Of a stretch of DNA of 64,000 nt, positions 37,501-49,312 are shown piece after piece; position 1 is the stretch's first letter; each line of letters opens with the position of its first letter. The notes under the pieces were generated by a model. That model made no database searches and had not been told where the DNA came from. It saw only the letters and a list, made by a program, of their open reading frames with translations. Location of the stretch: positions 3,805,001-3,869,000 of the forward strand of contig NC_088188.1 in assembly GCF_028769735.1 (NCBI RefSeq), given 5' to 3'. Position numbers and translations under genes: made by a program. This stretch comes from Zonotrichia leucophrys gambelii. Taxonomy: Eukaryota; Chordata; Aves; Passeriformes; Passerellidae.

Positions 37501-39262
37501 GTCCAGTGAGAACACAGGCTGTAAATGGCATTTTTATAGTTCAGTCCCTGGTGCTTGGGCACTGGGCCAGGGCACAAACACGTTTGCCTCCAACCTGCTC
37601 ACTGATTCAGGACAACACTCTCCTCCTTGATTGCAGAGGCATTTCCAAATAGGTTTAAGTGCTTTCCTGAATCAGACCCTCAAAATGCCATGACTTCTCA
37701 GGAAATCAGACTCTTCTAGCACACAGGAGAAAAAGACTGAACTTGCAAATGATGTAGATGGGAAATAATCAAGCTCTGGACTTTGCCAACTCACTCCAGT
37801 AAAATAAGACCAACCCTTGTCACAACATTAATCAAGGCATATTGAAAGTGCCCTGCTTTCTCCTTTTCATTGCTTAAATTGACCTTGCTTAATCCCTACA
37901 TCAGCAGAATCCTACAGAAGGTGGAAAAATGTCAGAGAAAAGGACACAAAGTCAGGGATGGAGGGGGAAATGGGGAGAAAGGTTTTGCTCATTGTTGAAA
38001 GGGCTTGGAGGATCTTCTGGCAGAAAGAGAGTTCCACCTTGTCCTGCAACTTCGAGCACCAGACTGCCAGAGAAGTAACCTGGATTTAAGAATTCAACAA
38101 CAACAGTGTTGTTGGAAGCAGGGAAGAAGGCAGTGGGTAGGACATGGTGGACCAAACCATTTGCAGTCAGAAGAAGAGCAAGCACAAAGTATTCTATAAG
38201 CATTCTATCTCACCTCCTGGCTTGCACACCTAAGGAACCACCTCCTTGGGAAGTGCTCAGGTGCAGAAAGACATTCACCCAAAAGGAAAGCCCATGAATT
38301 TGAAATAGAAAACAGAAGTGTTTAGATGATGGTTTTCTCTGTTCTAGCAAGAAGAGTTAAATGGTGGAGTAGGAAGCAAAATGTGAAGATGGAGTCCAGT
38401 TCTGCAGAGCACAGCTGAGGAGAAAGTGTCCATTTAGGGAGAAGCAGATGGTAGAAAAGAAATAAGCAGCACCTGCAACTCATGTAAAATACACATATTC
38501 AGGAGTAGCACCTGGAGAATGTGGTTTCTGCATGGAATAAATAAAAATGTTAGAGAGGTACAGCTGCCACCATAAGCCAATGACAAGAAGATGGGAGTCA
38601 AAGGGAACTGAATTTCATCAAGTCTGATTTATCCCACCATTGTGCTGCATCCACTGTGTCAAGACCCATTCTCACTGCATGTGTTTATAGCTTGGTGGGA
38701 ACAATCACAGCACAAGAGAGCTGATTGTGTATTTGTGAGGTTGTAACCTCCTGAAATGTTACACTCTGTCAGCTCAAGAAGTAGGGCAACACAGGTAGAT
38801 AAAAGTTCCACTTTTCAAATGAACAGAGATTGTAGCTGGAACTGACCCTTACAGGAAAAGTGAGCTCACAACAAGATTTATGAAAAACCTGGCATTGGTT
38901 GGCTTTCTGGGAAATCAGGGGCTGAAGGGCATTGGGGGAATGCCCATCCCTCTGCACATGAGGAAAGATAAGTTTCTTCAGAGCCCCAGTTATCTGTGAT
39001 TATTCACCTTTCATGAGTCCTTGCTGACCTCTCACCTCCTTCCATTTCCTGGCTTGTGACCTCACACTGCACACTCCTGCCTGCCAGGGTTTCCTCTAAT
39101 GACATCTCTATGCTATTCCTAAAACAGACTTTCCCCCTTCTGCATTTCCATGGAATCACTGCAATAACCTCCATTTGATACCTCTCAGTTTCCACCTGCA
39201 GAAGTCCCTGAGCTGGAGGATTCAGGTGCCCAGTAACAAGGACCAAATCTCTGGGTCTAAAT
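34532..39262. other. Intronic DNA with small duplications
   Basis: It holds a 14-bp triplication (37266-37307), a duplicated aaatgtactataaa block near 36282-36314 and a 14-bp palindrome (35235-35248). A plus-strand frame at 35632-36219 has one stop in about 190 codons (see findings). No gene was recognised. Confidence 0.5.
37266..37307. repeat. Tandem triplication of a 14-bp unit
   Basis: Three copies of aagtgaagatatta, the middle one with two changes (atgtgaagatatta), in perfect register. Confidence 0.9.
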
Positions 39263-39330
39263 ATTAATTATTCATTAATTAATTATTATATATTCATTAA
39301 TTCATATATTCATTAATTAAATAATTCATA
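39263..39330. repeat. AT-rich repeat with attcattaatta motifs
   Basis: Four or more attcattaatt-like units in AT-only sequence. It is low complexity and degenerate. Confidence 0.8.
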
Positions 39331-42300
39331 ACACTAATGCTGCATGTTCAGGAACTGGACTGTAGTTCTCATCCTGGCTCTGCTGTGCTACTTTGGGCAG
39401 GTAATTTTTCCCATTTGGCTTTCTTGGTCTCCCCATGTATAAGGCCCAGCCTTATAAGCCCTCCTGATATAAAACATCCTGAGATCTTTGGACAACAAAC
39501 TCTATCATGAGCCAACCACTGCTATTATTAGAGCTCTTGTGTGCTACAGAGACTCTGGCAAGAGACACAAAAGCAAAATAAATTCAAGGGCAGAGAGAGC
39601 AGACAGAGCAATAAAGCACAAAAATTGTAGAAGGAAGAGAAAATAATCTAGTGAAAACCAGAGCACAGCACTGGGGCATTACTGCCATGGTATAGTGTAT
39701 ATGGAAGGATAACAGTATTTTAAAGCAGTTTAAAATCCAGCTGAAGCAGTACAAATCCAGTTGTCCACCTTCTTAGTCTTTGTGTTCCTAGTGGCCTGTA
39801 GTTCTGTAGCTGCTCCTACCTAACTCCACACATAGAAAAGACTTTTTGTATGGTTTGGTTTATAAATGTATTGGCTGGCTACAGCTGTGCAGCTCAGGTC
39901 GGCACAGAGATGCTCTACCACCTCCTGAGTTCAGCCAGGTTTATCCTTTCTCTGCCTGGGAAAAGCAGCCAGTGAGAACTGAAATGCACAGGAAAGCTTG
40001 GATACAGAGCTGTGGGAGGGTCAACTAAATCAATATTTACACAACTGCATATGCAGTGCTGTAAAAGGGAAGATCAGCACACAGTTACAGCATCATTTGG
40101 AGATAAGTGAAGCTCAGATCACCAGTTTTATGTGTGCTGCTCCAGAATGCTACTGAGCAAGCAGCAGTTGTGCTCCATCTGTCAGTGTGTCCTCTGCTGT
40201 CACAGGATGCTTGCTGTGGAGCAGACCATGGTCTGCTTCTTTCCATTATGGATGAGGCTGGATTGTCCTGTGATTTTTCTGTACAGAGAATTACAGTGTC
40301 TCTGTAACCAGTTTATATTTTCTCTTGGTTAAAGAGCAGCTTGTATGTCAGGATTAATATAAATGAAGACAAAAACTCTATTTGTGCTTGCAATTCCTAA
40401 GTAACATGTCACCTTTGCTTTCCAGACAGCATCAGAAGCTGAGAGCATGGACTGGTTGGGAAGTGATCAGAGGGAGAGAGATGCCAGATCAGCTGTGCCT
40501 GCCAAGAGTGGGGTGTGGGATGAACACAGGGTCAAACATTATCCTTGGGGGATTTCTTTTCCCCATTTTCTGTTTGGATTTTCAGAACCATTTCAATCCT
40601 AAAAATTTGTGCAACCTTGTTTCTCAGTTAAAAGGCTTTAAAAAATTTTGAAGTTTTTTATTTTATTGCCTTTTTGATGAGTGATATGAACTGCATATAG
40701 ACATTTCGCGCTCCCCTTCATTAACATTGTAAATTAATTTAGGACTGATTTAGATGCAGGATTAACAACGTGAGGACTAATCCACTCTTTATTCAGGGGA
40801 CATAATCAGGATGAGCAGTCTTTGGTCTCACATCACTCCATGAGTTAGCAGGACCATCTCATGGGAAGCAAACAATATTTGTGTGTCTGCTGGCAGAGGA
40901 ACTGTTCAGGGTTAGGGCAGAGGAGGGGGAGACACCTGGCCTGGCCCCAGCTTTGCTCCAGGCTTCTTCTGCAACCCTGGGCAAATTCTCCTACACTGCA
41001 CCATTTCCCCCGACTTTAACATTGAGGAGTCTGGTTTAGAGAAAAGACAAAAGATTAGAAGCAATGTTTGTGGTGGTTTAGGGCAGTATGTTTTATTTAA
41101 GCAGAATTAAGGATACCTGGGCCATGGGCCACCTGCCAACACAGAAACTTGGTAAGCTGGAGGAGTAGATTTGATAAGCCTTCAGTTACATGCCCCATCC
41201 TTATTTACATGAAATGGTTTTATTTTCTGAGCACTCTTTTCCTCTGATAGCACTGTGATTAGTACATCATTATCTATATTGCCGAAGCAAAGTCAAGTCC
41301 TCAGTTTTCAGATCAGCAAAAAAAACCCAAGAGAAAATTTTGTTGTTTGAAAATTGTTGCTTTTCTAAAAGCAACAATTACCTGTTAGAAAAGTTGACAC
41401 ACTCAATAGAAACCCTGCACTATCCCAGTGATGCTGTTTTCAGCTGCCCTGTGTGTTTGCCAGAGAAATAAATAACATATCTTGCAATTAACAAATGAAT
41501 ATCCTGCTGAAGTTAGCTTTTACTTGCTGTCAATGAATAATCTTCAGAAGGATTTCATCCCCTGAAGTGAATGAAGATTAAATACATGCTTTGGCAAGTG
41601 TCCTTTTCCACCAGAATATTTTCTTGAAAGCACTTTTTGTCTAATGATACACTGAGGACCTGTTCCCCTGAGTACAATAAATAAATACAAATAATTGCTG
41701 TAGAAAAGAGTCTGACAGACAGGCAGTGCCATTTTGGGCATAACTGATTGATGCTTTGTATAATCAGTGACACTTGTAAAGCTGAAACCTTCTGTTCTGG
41801 ACACATGCTGCTCACATCAGATGAGCTGAGCTCTGCTGTCCCACAAGGACAGCATTTTTAAAACATTTAATACAAATTGTTATTAATTGTTTGCATTACA
41901 ACATTACCTAGAAGCTGCAAGCACAGATGAGGACCCTGCTGTGCCACTGGCTGCAGGAAATAAAAAAGGAGGGGATATTGCAGTTCACATCATTTGAAAT
42001 CAAAGACCAATTGATGGAGCTCCAGACCCATCTCAACTTTAGTGAGATCATAAAGAATGAATGATTTTCTACAATTCAGTGTTGGCCACAATTTTACAGA
42101 CAAGCTCCTGACAGGTGTTGGGTACCCACCATGATAGCATAGGAAAACATGTCATGCTGGCACACTATTTCAAAACCCAACAGAATTCTCACTTTTTCAG
42201 AGATATAATTGTTCCAGCGTGGCTCCCTCACACAGATGACAGTGACAAGACAGCTACAGCACCACAAATCCGTGACTCTAATTAATACTTCTGCAGGAGC

Positions 42301-43134
42301 TTTTCAAAGCAGACTGTTTTCTTAAAATCCTGCATTTCTTACAAATCCTGCTACTCCTTTCCACTCTCCAAGGGGATCAAACTGTGCTGTGGTGTGTGCA
42401 TGAGACTGACTCAGTGCCCCCCTGTGCAGCTCAGTGATACAGGCCCCCCTCTAAACCCCTCAGGACAGAGGCCACAGAAGCTGGGATTCTCCTGGGCTTG
42501 TTCAGCTCTGCCTAAAGATGTCTGAGACATGAAAATGCCTGCTCCATTAAAAGGACATCAGAATTGCAATAATCCTTCCTTACACAACAAGAGAAATGCT
42601 GGAAGCTAGCAGCAGAATTCCAGGGCTGTTGTTAATCCATGAGTTCTCATGGATGCAGGGGTTGTTAGCCTTGCCTACAGCCTTCATCCTCGGGTTCTTG
42701 CCCCAGTGGGTTTTACATTTTCATGCCACACCATGCTCCCAGGGACTGTCCATTCAGCAGATTCTCTGTCAAGCACTTGAAGGGCAAAATACATCACACT
42801 TATTACCAACTAAATAAGTGAACATGATCCTGGTGTTGGTTTTCTGATCTAGGGGAAGGAACCATCTCCTGTTTGAATTTAGTTCTTGTAAATAAAATAA
42901 TTATTGGCCTCTTCTACACTCAAGTCATTCTGAGACCCAACCTCCAGCCCAACAGAAAATCAAGGCCAAAAAAACCCCTCATGTTCATTTAGCTCCCCAG
43001 TAGGAGTGTATTTATTCACCTTTCTAAGAGCATATTTCACAATCAATATGCCCATGCATCAGAATGAAGCAATCTGTAGGCATCAGACAAATGGAATGTT
43101 AGAAAGAGCAGTGGGAGAGGAAACACTTTCTTAC
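39331..43134. other. Intronic DNA next to the 66-bp exon
   Basis: Unique sequence with a near-perfect 28-bp palindrome at 41352-41379. No repeat family or coding signal was recognised up to the donor at 43134. Confidence 0.55.
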
Positions 43135-43200
43135 CTGTCTGCAGCAAGCCAGCCCCGCTGTCTTTGACTCCAAAGTGCTGCTGGATGTCCAGTAACACAC
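43135..43200 (-). CDS. SPNS2: SPNS2 internal coding exon (probably exon 2)
   Basis: This 66-bp exon on the minus strand encodes 21 full codons plus two split codons. The peptide begins VLLDIQQHFGVKD and continues SGAGLLQT. SPNS2 exports sphingosine-1-phosphate across the plasma membrane, mainly from endothelium, and belongs to the major facilitator superfamily. The segment corresponds, from memory, to about residues 124-145 of the roughly 549-residue human protein, at the end of the first membrane helix and the loop after it. It differs from human at only two visible places (S for R after KD, T for S after LLQ). SPNS1 and SPNS3 are clearly more different here. The acceptor on the minus strand is a pyrimidine-rich stretch ending ttgtag and the donor is ACAG|gtaaga. 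The exon starts in phase 1 (GT completes Gly) and ends with a single G, which the exon at 17415-17551 completes. The preceding exon, with the start codon, is not in the window. Confidence 0.95.
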
Positions 43201-43202
43201 CT

Positions 43203-44729
43203 ACAAGGAAAACAGGGAATATGCTCAGTGCCTTCAGCCTTTGACAAGCATTCAACTCAAACCTTTTGTGATGCATCAGCAAAGCTTCAAATTCCAGTTT
43301 AAACACATAACTTCTAAAGGTTTTACTTTTTTTTTCCCTACACATGCACTCTCGGTAATTTTGGGCTACTGCAATAAAAGCAGAGGTGGGCAGATGCAAT
43401 GTCACACAATGAGCCTGGAAATTAAATCCTCATGAATGGAAACTGGTCTTTTCTTTCTGCTTAAATAAGATCAGGCTTTTCTTTTTGTGTGTGTTTTATT
43501 TTTCATAATCCAGACCTCTTACTTCTGTTATTTCACAGAAATCCAGGGAAACTGATTTTGCACCTAAGGTGCTTCTAATGGTTTGACAAGACAGATTGAA
43601 TCCAAGACAAGTTTTAACAAATCTCTGCTGGGAGGAGATATGACAGATTGATAGCAATGATGAAAGGTTTCATATTTGACTAGTTCTGGGGAGTTTCTAC
43701 TTTCAAAGCCAATATAACAAATATATTTAAAATACCTTAGTAAAGGTGGGTAAGTGACCAGATGCTCAGATTTAAAGCAACTACAAGCAGAACTAAACCA
43801 AGCCTGTCTTCCTTTAACCCCAATATATTAACTGGTACAAGCAAAATTAGCAGGTTTTGAAATATTTACACATTCAACTAGATTTAACATTTTTGTACCA
43901 AACACTTTCACACAGGTAACATCAGGTGTATGGGACAGCCATGTTTTTGTAACCAACAAACCAAGATGAAAACCCAGAGCAGAGCTTCAATAGCTCATTT
44001 GGGGGCACACAGGTTTGCCAAGCTCTCCATGGTCCTGTGGTCTCAGATGCAAATCCATAGGCCTGGATATTTGTCAGTGGTCCAAAAAACCAGCATCTGA
44101 CTTCCTGGGTCTGGAATTGAGGCTGTTGCTCTCTTTAGATCTGGGACTTCCTTGTTTTGACTGCTGTCTTCCCCAAACCTGAATTATGCAAGTTTCTTTT
44201 CTAAAAAGAAGAAAACCATACTCTAACCACACTGAACATCCACAGAAGTTCACCTCCAGCTCAGATTCTGATCCAAGGCTTTATCCAAAGTCATTCTTCT
44301 CATCTCTGCAAGTTACAGAAATCAGCTGAACACCAACCTGAATCACTCACCATAAATGTCCCAGCTTTTGGGACTGCCAAGATCACACTAAATGACAAAC
44401 ACAGGGAGATAAAAGACCCAGAGATAACCATTCCCAGAAGACATCTGGGACAATGCCAAGGGAACAGCCATAAATTAATGCCACTAAAGGAAAAGAAGAA
44501 GATGGAGAGAAGGAAAGAAAAAGCAAGAAAGCTCGTTTGAGCTATTCTGTACTATTTGTGTATCACTATTTACTCAGAACAGCATTCAGGTGGGCTTCAG
44601 GCCTCATTATCTGCCCAGAAACAGCAGTTCAACCTCCTGCAACAGCTCCCACTTCCCCATTCTCTCATCAGAGTGTTTAGGAGGGCTGAGGGTGTGAACC
44701 TAACCAATGGATGTCATTGCTGATAAAAG
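43203..44729. other. Intronic DNA upstream of the 66-bp exon
   Basis: It starts with the branch and pyrimidine region of the acceptor. The rest is unique sequence without a recognised feature. Confidence 0.55.
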
Positions 44730-45018
44730 TGGGGAGATGCAGAGCCAGGCTCTTCACTGGTGCCCAGTTAAAGAGGCAAAGGGCAACAACTGAAACCTGG
44801 GAAAGTCCATTTAAAAACAAGGAAATGAATTTTTACTGCCAGGGAGGTCAAGCTTGGACGTTCAGAGAGGTTGTGGGCTCCCCATCCCTGGAGATATTCA
44901 AAACCCAACAGGACACACTCCTGTGCAACCTGCTCCAGCTGACCCTGCTTTTAGCAGGGGGCTCGGATTAGATGAACTCCAGAGGTCACTTCTGACCTAA
45001 TTCTTCTGTGATTCTATA
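44730..45018 (+). mobile_element. CR1 LINE 3' fragment, plus orientation
   Basis: A clear CR1 tail: gagccaggctcttcactgg, then gaggcaaagggcaacaactg, then ttcagagaggttgtgggctc, then cctggagatattcaaaaccc, then cagctgaccctgcttttagc, then gatgaactccagaggtcac, ending ttctgtgattctata. Divergence is moderate. Its orientation is opposite to SPNS2. Confidence 0.92.
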
Positions 45019-48000
45019 CTTTTCTGAAGGATTAAGTGCCTGATTACATCTATCCTGACACACTGTTCCCCTGGCCTTTCTTTTCCTTTGGAACATTGCT
45101 GTCTGCTACAATTTCAATTTGTAGTAGGAATTTCTTTGCTTTTTCTTGGCTGGCAGATTTAATTCCATTTACAAAGTGCCCTGGCATTTCTTGACTGTGC
45201 TTCCCTAGTTTGCTCCATTAACAACTGAGATATCATTATCCAGGCAGCAGCTGATGAGCAAAAATAAATTTCCATTTGCCTAGCAAACCCCTCAGTAGTG
45301 CAGCTGACTTACCTGCCTGCTCCCCTTGGTGTTCCACCCTTCTACAAAAAAAAAAAATAAAAATTTGTCATGCCATCCAACTTAGAAACCTCACTGATCT
45401 TAACCAGCTCTGAGCACTTTGTGCTCCAGTACTGCCTGGTCCCAGACTGCCACATCAGGCAAATCTCAACAAGTTAAAGCAACTCCTGGGCACTATAATC
45501 CCAATTTTAGGGACACTGAACTCATCAACATCCCCAAGAACAATGTGGAAGAAGAGAGGAAATGCCAAGGACAATATTTTCCCCTGCTCTCCTATCATCA
45601 CTCAGTTGTGCTGCACAGAAATGAAATATCCTACTCATTGCTTGCAGCTGAACAGGGGGCTGGCCTAGATGGAATATATTCCATGAGGGAATGCACTCAC
45701 ATGTCAGGAGATCCACCCAGCACCCTGAAAGGTGGCTCTCCCACCTTCAGCAACATATCCCCAGCCATGACAGATTGCCAAAGAGGCACATTAAACTTCT
45801 AAAAGTATGAGAAGCAGGAGCCTGGGATGTGATGGAAAACAGACTTTTGTGGATTTGCATGAAGAACCAGAACAGAAAGAAGAGGGGATTATAATGGTGC
45901 CTACACAAAAAAGCAGAGGAGAGTTTCCAGTTTGTGACAAATTATTTGTCCAGGGACAGGGGTTTTGCCATCCTACAGACCTTAATGAGTTTTACAAGCT
46001 TGAACTCCTGTAGCCACAAATTAAATACATTTTGGACACAGACATGCAGACACTTGGATTAATCCTACAATTTCATCCTGGTGGTGGAAAGTAGGTTCTG
46101 TGGAGAGTCAATGCAACAGGACAATGCAGAACCACAATTACAAGTCCTGTGTGACCTTGGAAGGTCTCAGAGGATTAAGAGAGATCTGCATGTCTAAATG
46201 GCATGGATTTCCTTCTCCAAGTTATTTTATATTCTCTTTGGACTGCAGGTGTTTTGATTTGGGTTTAGAGCATTAAATTAGAGGCAACAGTGGGCAGATG
46301 ATGCAACACACCTGTGAAGTGATAGTAGCTGTCTGCTGTGGGAGTTTTCCTGCTCAGCCACTCCTCCTCTCCTGAATTCACTCAGCTCTGTTTGCACCTC
46401 ACCGTGGCAATGACTCACCCCAGAATTTAATAAGATTTAGGGATACAATTAAGCAATGATAGACCAGGGGAGAATACAGGAAAATGATAGAGCTTTTGAC
46501 TTTCCCTTCTGCTCTAGATGATGGGAAGGCAGAGAGCTGGAGCCAGGCTGCAGACAATGACCACATTGCTTGCAGGGCTGTGTCTCACAGCACCTGATGC
46601 AACCCAAGAGGTGAAAACACCACACATGGCTGGCAAGGTCTTTCTTGGATTAAAGCTCATACCTATGACCCAGGAGGATCTCAAAATAGCCAGGAGCAGG
46701 CAGCAGGCACCAGCCTTCCTGAGAACCTCTCTGGAGGGCTGCTGCCATTTGGGATGGCTCTGTGATTACACAGCACCTTGTGCTCTCCCACCTTTTATTT
46801 CTTAAGCAGGTTGTGTATTTTCAGGGCTGAGCAAACATACAGGAAACGTGGTGCCAATCTCCCAGAGCATCTCAGCAGCTGAAGCAGACACTGCTAATGC
46901 TGATGTAGATTTGGAACTCAATGAGATGCAACACAGGCAGCACCCAGCCAAGCAGTGCTGATCAAGATGGGCACAGGGACAGGAGTTACTGGCAGCCCAG
47001 ACAGAAGAGCACAGCCTGGTTACTGCAGCCATCTCCAGGGCACTTTTACCAGGCCTAATGTCTAAGAACCTACAGACACCAAGGCAGCTATCAGACTTTT
47101 GTGGGCACTGGGCATGAAGAGGACTTTGAGGAGCAATTTGGAGGATAAAAGGTCATGGAGTGCTACAGATAGGGAGGGACATGCCTGACCTCATCACTCA
47201 CAGGGTCAGAGGGTTTCTAGGGTACTGCTGATTTATTTACTGATCATTTCACAATCAGTGCTTGTAAAAGACCTGATTCTGATGTGCTTTTGGAATGCAA
47301 ATCCACATTTAATGGCCCAGGTTATCTCTGTTTTAGGGGAAATACTTTGGGAAAGCCAAATTTTCCTGGAAGTGAGCAGTTCACACCTCACACAGGGAGG
47401 TAGGTGGTCCAGATGAGGCATGAGGCAAGCTGCTTGCCTAAATAGGTTTTGTGTCCCTGATCTAAATAGGTTTTGTGTCTCTGATCTGAGTTACAACAAG
47501 TCAAAAGCTGCAGGATTCTACATGGGCTCTTCACCAAATATTGCTGCCTGTATACATTGCCATGATCAGAAACAGTGTTCTTTAGCTAAACCACAGTGAA
47601 ATGACAATTTCAAAGCAAAAAACACATTAGAGCTTCCCTGGGACAGCCCCATTTTCCAGTCACCAAAACAAAACATCATGATTTGCTTTCAAACTGCTTC
47701 CAAGGCAGGTGCAAAAAGTAGAGTTGGCCTGTGCACAGAGTGCAGAGCTATAGAAGTAAAGGAACAGGTTTGCAGCTCACATTATTTAAATACTGTGTGT
47801 GTGCTGCAACACCCTGGCCAACATAACTACTTACTTAAGAAAGCATGTTCATTTTTAAAGGTATTTTTTAATGAGGAAAAAGGATGGTGGTTGAAAGGAA
47901 CCAGCACATGGTTTGATACAGGATGTGTGCCCCTAGCACCCTCCCTCCTGCCCCACTGCAGGTCTGGACCTCTCTTTAGGGAACCCAGATTCACACTCTC

Positions 48001-49045
48001 AACTCCCTGACAGCCAGTGCAGACTCTGTACTGACAATTGTGTTCTATTCCCTCTTGCTGCCCACCTCTCTTCCTTACAAAGGCATTTTCTTCCCAGACT
48101 GCGGTCCCTGGTACTTGCAGGACCTTCCTCAGAGGGACAGCCAAGCCCTGGCCTTCTATCCATTAAAGACACAAACCACCTTCCTCCCATCAGGCTCTTC
48201 CTCATGCCTGCAGCCATATTCAACCTCCTTCAAATAAAGCATTAAGGAGGCAGAGGAGTGGTGCAACACACCTGTCTCTTTAGAGACATGTGAACAGATT
48301 AGGTGGAGAGAAGTTTATTCTGAAGTCTCTGTGATTGTATCTTCTCTGCAAGCCCAAGGTGTAGCAGCAGTTCACACACTGATCCCTGAGCTTCAAACGA
48401 GAGCCTCAGCTCAGCCACCCACCAGCTATTAAACACCAGCGTCACAATTTGAGTCCTATTTAAATATTCAGCTGCAGAAAACCACCGTGGTAGCCCTACT
48501 GATATTTGTACCTCAAGATAAATTCCCACTGCTGCCAGAACTAGCATGTCTAGAATATAAATGCAGTATTACCTTCTTTGGATTGCCATGAAAGCATTCC
48601 CTGCCTGCTCTTCAAGTACTGATAAATGCCTGGTGACATCTGGCTTGAAAACATTGACAGGAGCTTCCTTAGGATATAAACACCAACTTTCATTCTGCAA
48701 AACTAGTTTCCACTGTTGCATGACACGACAATACACACTGGTGAAACAGTCTTTGGTTTCGAAATAATGCTGCAGGATTAAAAAGAAACAAACAAAACAA
48801 ACCCAGCAATTAGACAAATCAAAACAAGGGTTTCCTAAGATCTGCTCACACTGGAATGCATGAAACTTGTGACCTAGAAAGCACAGAAAAGCAACTGCCA
48901 ACACCCACAGCAGCGTCCTTTGGAAGGGGTTCCCTGAGCAATAGAACAGAGTGCTGGGAAGAGACAATCACAGCAGCTTGAGCTGAAGATCAGAGTGAGC
49001 CAGGATCCTGATGTCATTCACAGGACATGAAACAGCTGCTTAAAA
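45019..49045. other. Intronic DNA with an A-tract and a 24-bp duplication
   Basis: It contains an A-tract at 45346-45357 and a tandem duplication of 24 bp (47440-47463 and 47464-47487, both aaataggttttgtgt with a following ctgatct). No gene was recognised. Confidence 0.55.
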
Positions 49046-49312
49046 ATCACAGAATAGAATCAGAGAATACCCTGAGCTGGAAGGAACCCACAGGGATCAT
49101 CCAATCCAGCTCCTGGCCCTGCACAGACACCCAGCAATCCCACCCTGGGCATCTCTGGAGCATTGCCCAAACTCTCCTGGAGCTCTGGCAGCCTCAGGGC
49201 TGTGCCCATTCCCTGGGGAGCCTGGGCAGTGCCAGCACCCTCTGGGGAAAGAAAGTTCTCCTGATATCCAGCATAAACCTCCCCTGATAGAGCTCCAACC
49301 ATTTCCTAATAA
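49046..49312 (-). mobile_element. CR1 LINE 3' fragment, minus orientation
   Basis: On the plus strand it starts with the reversed CR1 end, atcacagaatagaatcagag, then ggaaggaacccacagggatc, atccaatccagctcctggcc, gcatctctggagcattgccc and gaaagttctcctgatatcc. It lies in the same orientation as SPNS2. Confidence 0.9.

Larger units (their letters stand above)
17552..43134 (-). other. SPNS2: SPNS2 intron between the two exons (25,583 bp)
   Basis: The intron is bounded on the minus strand by gtaaga at 43134 and cag at 17552. It is phase 1, because both neighbouring exons split a codon after its first base. It contains CR1 fragments, an AT-rich microsatellite, a 98-bp repeat pair and several short tandem duplications, each listed separately. 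No further SPNS2-like coding exon was recognised inside it, which agrees with the two exons being adjacent in the protein. Confidence 0.9.

Noticed and set aside
38357..38380. A minus-strand ASYSTI peptide like the conserved GEASYSTIAP of SPNS proteins
   Set aside because: It lies between the two SPNS2 exons and so is out of order. A stop follows directly, and the upstream residues do not match. It is a coincidence.
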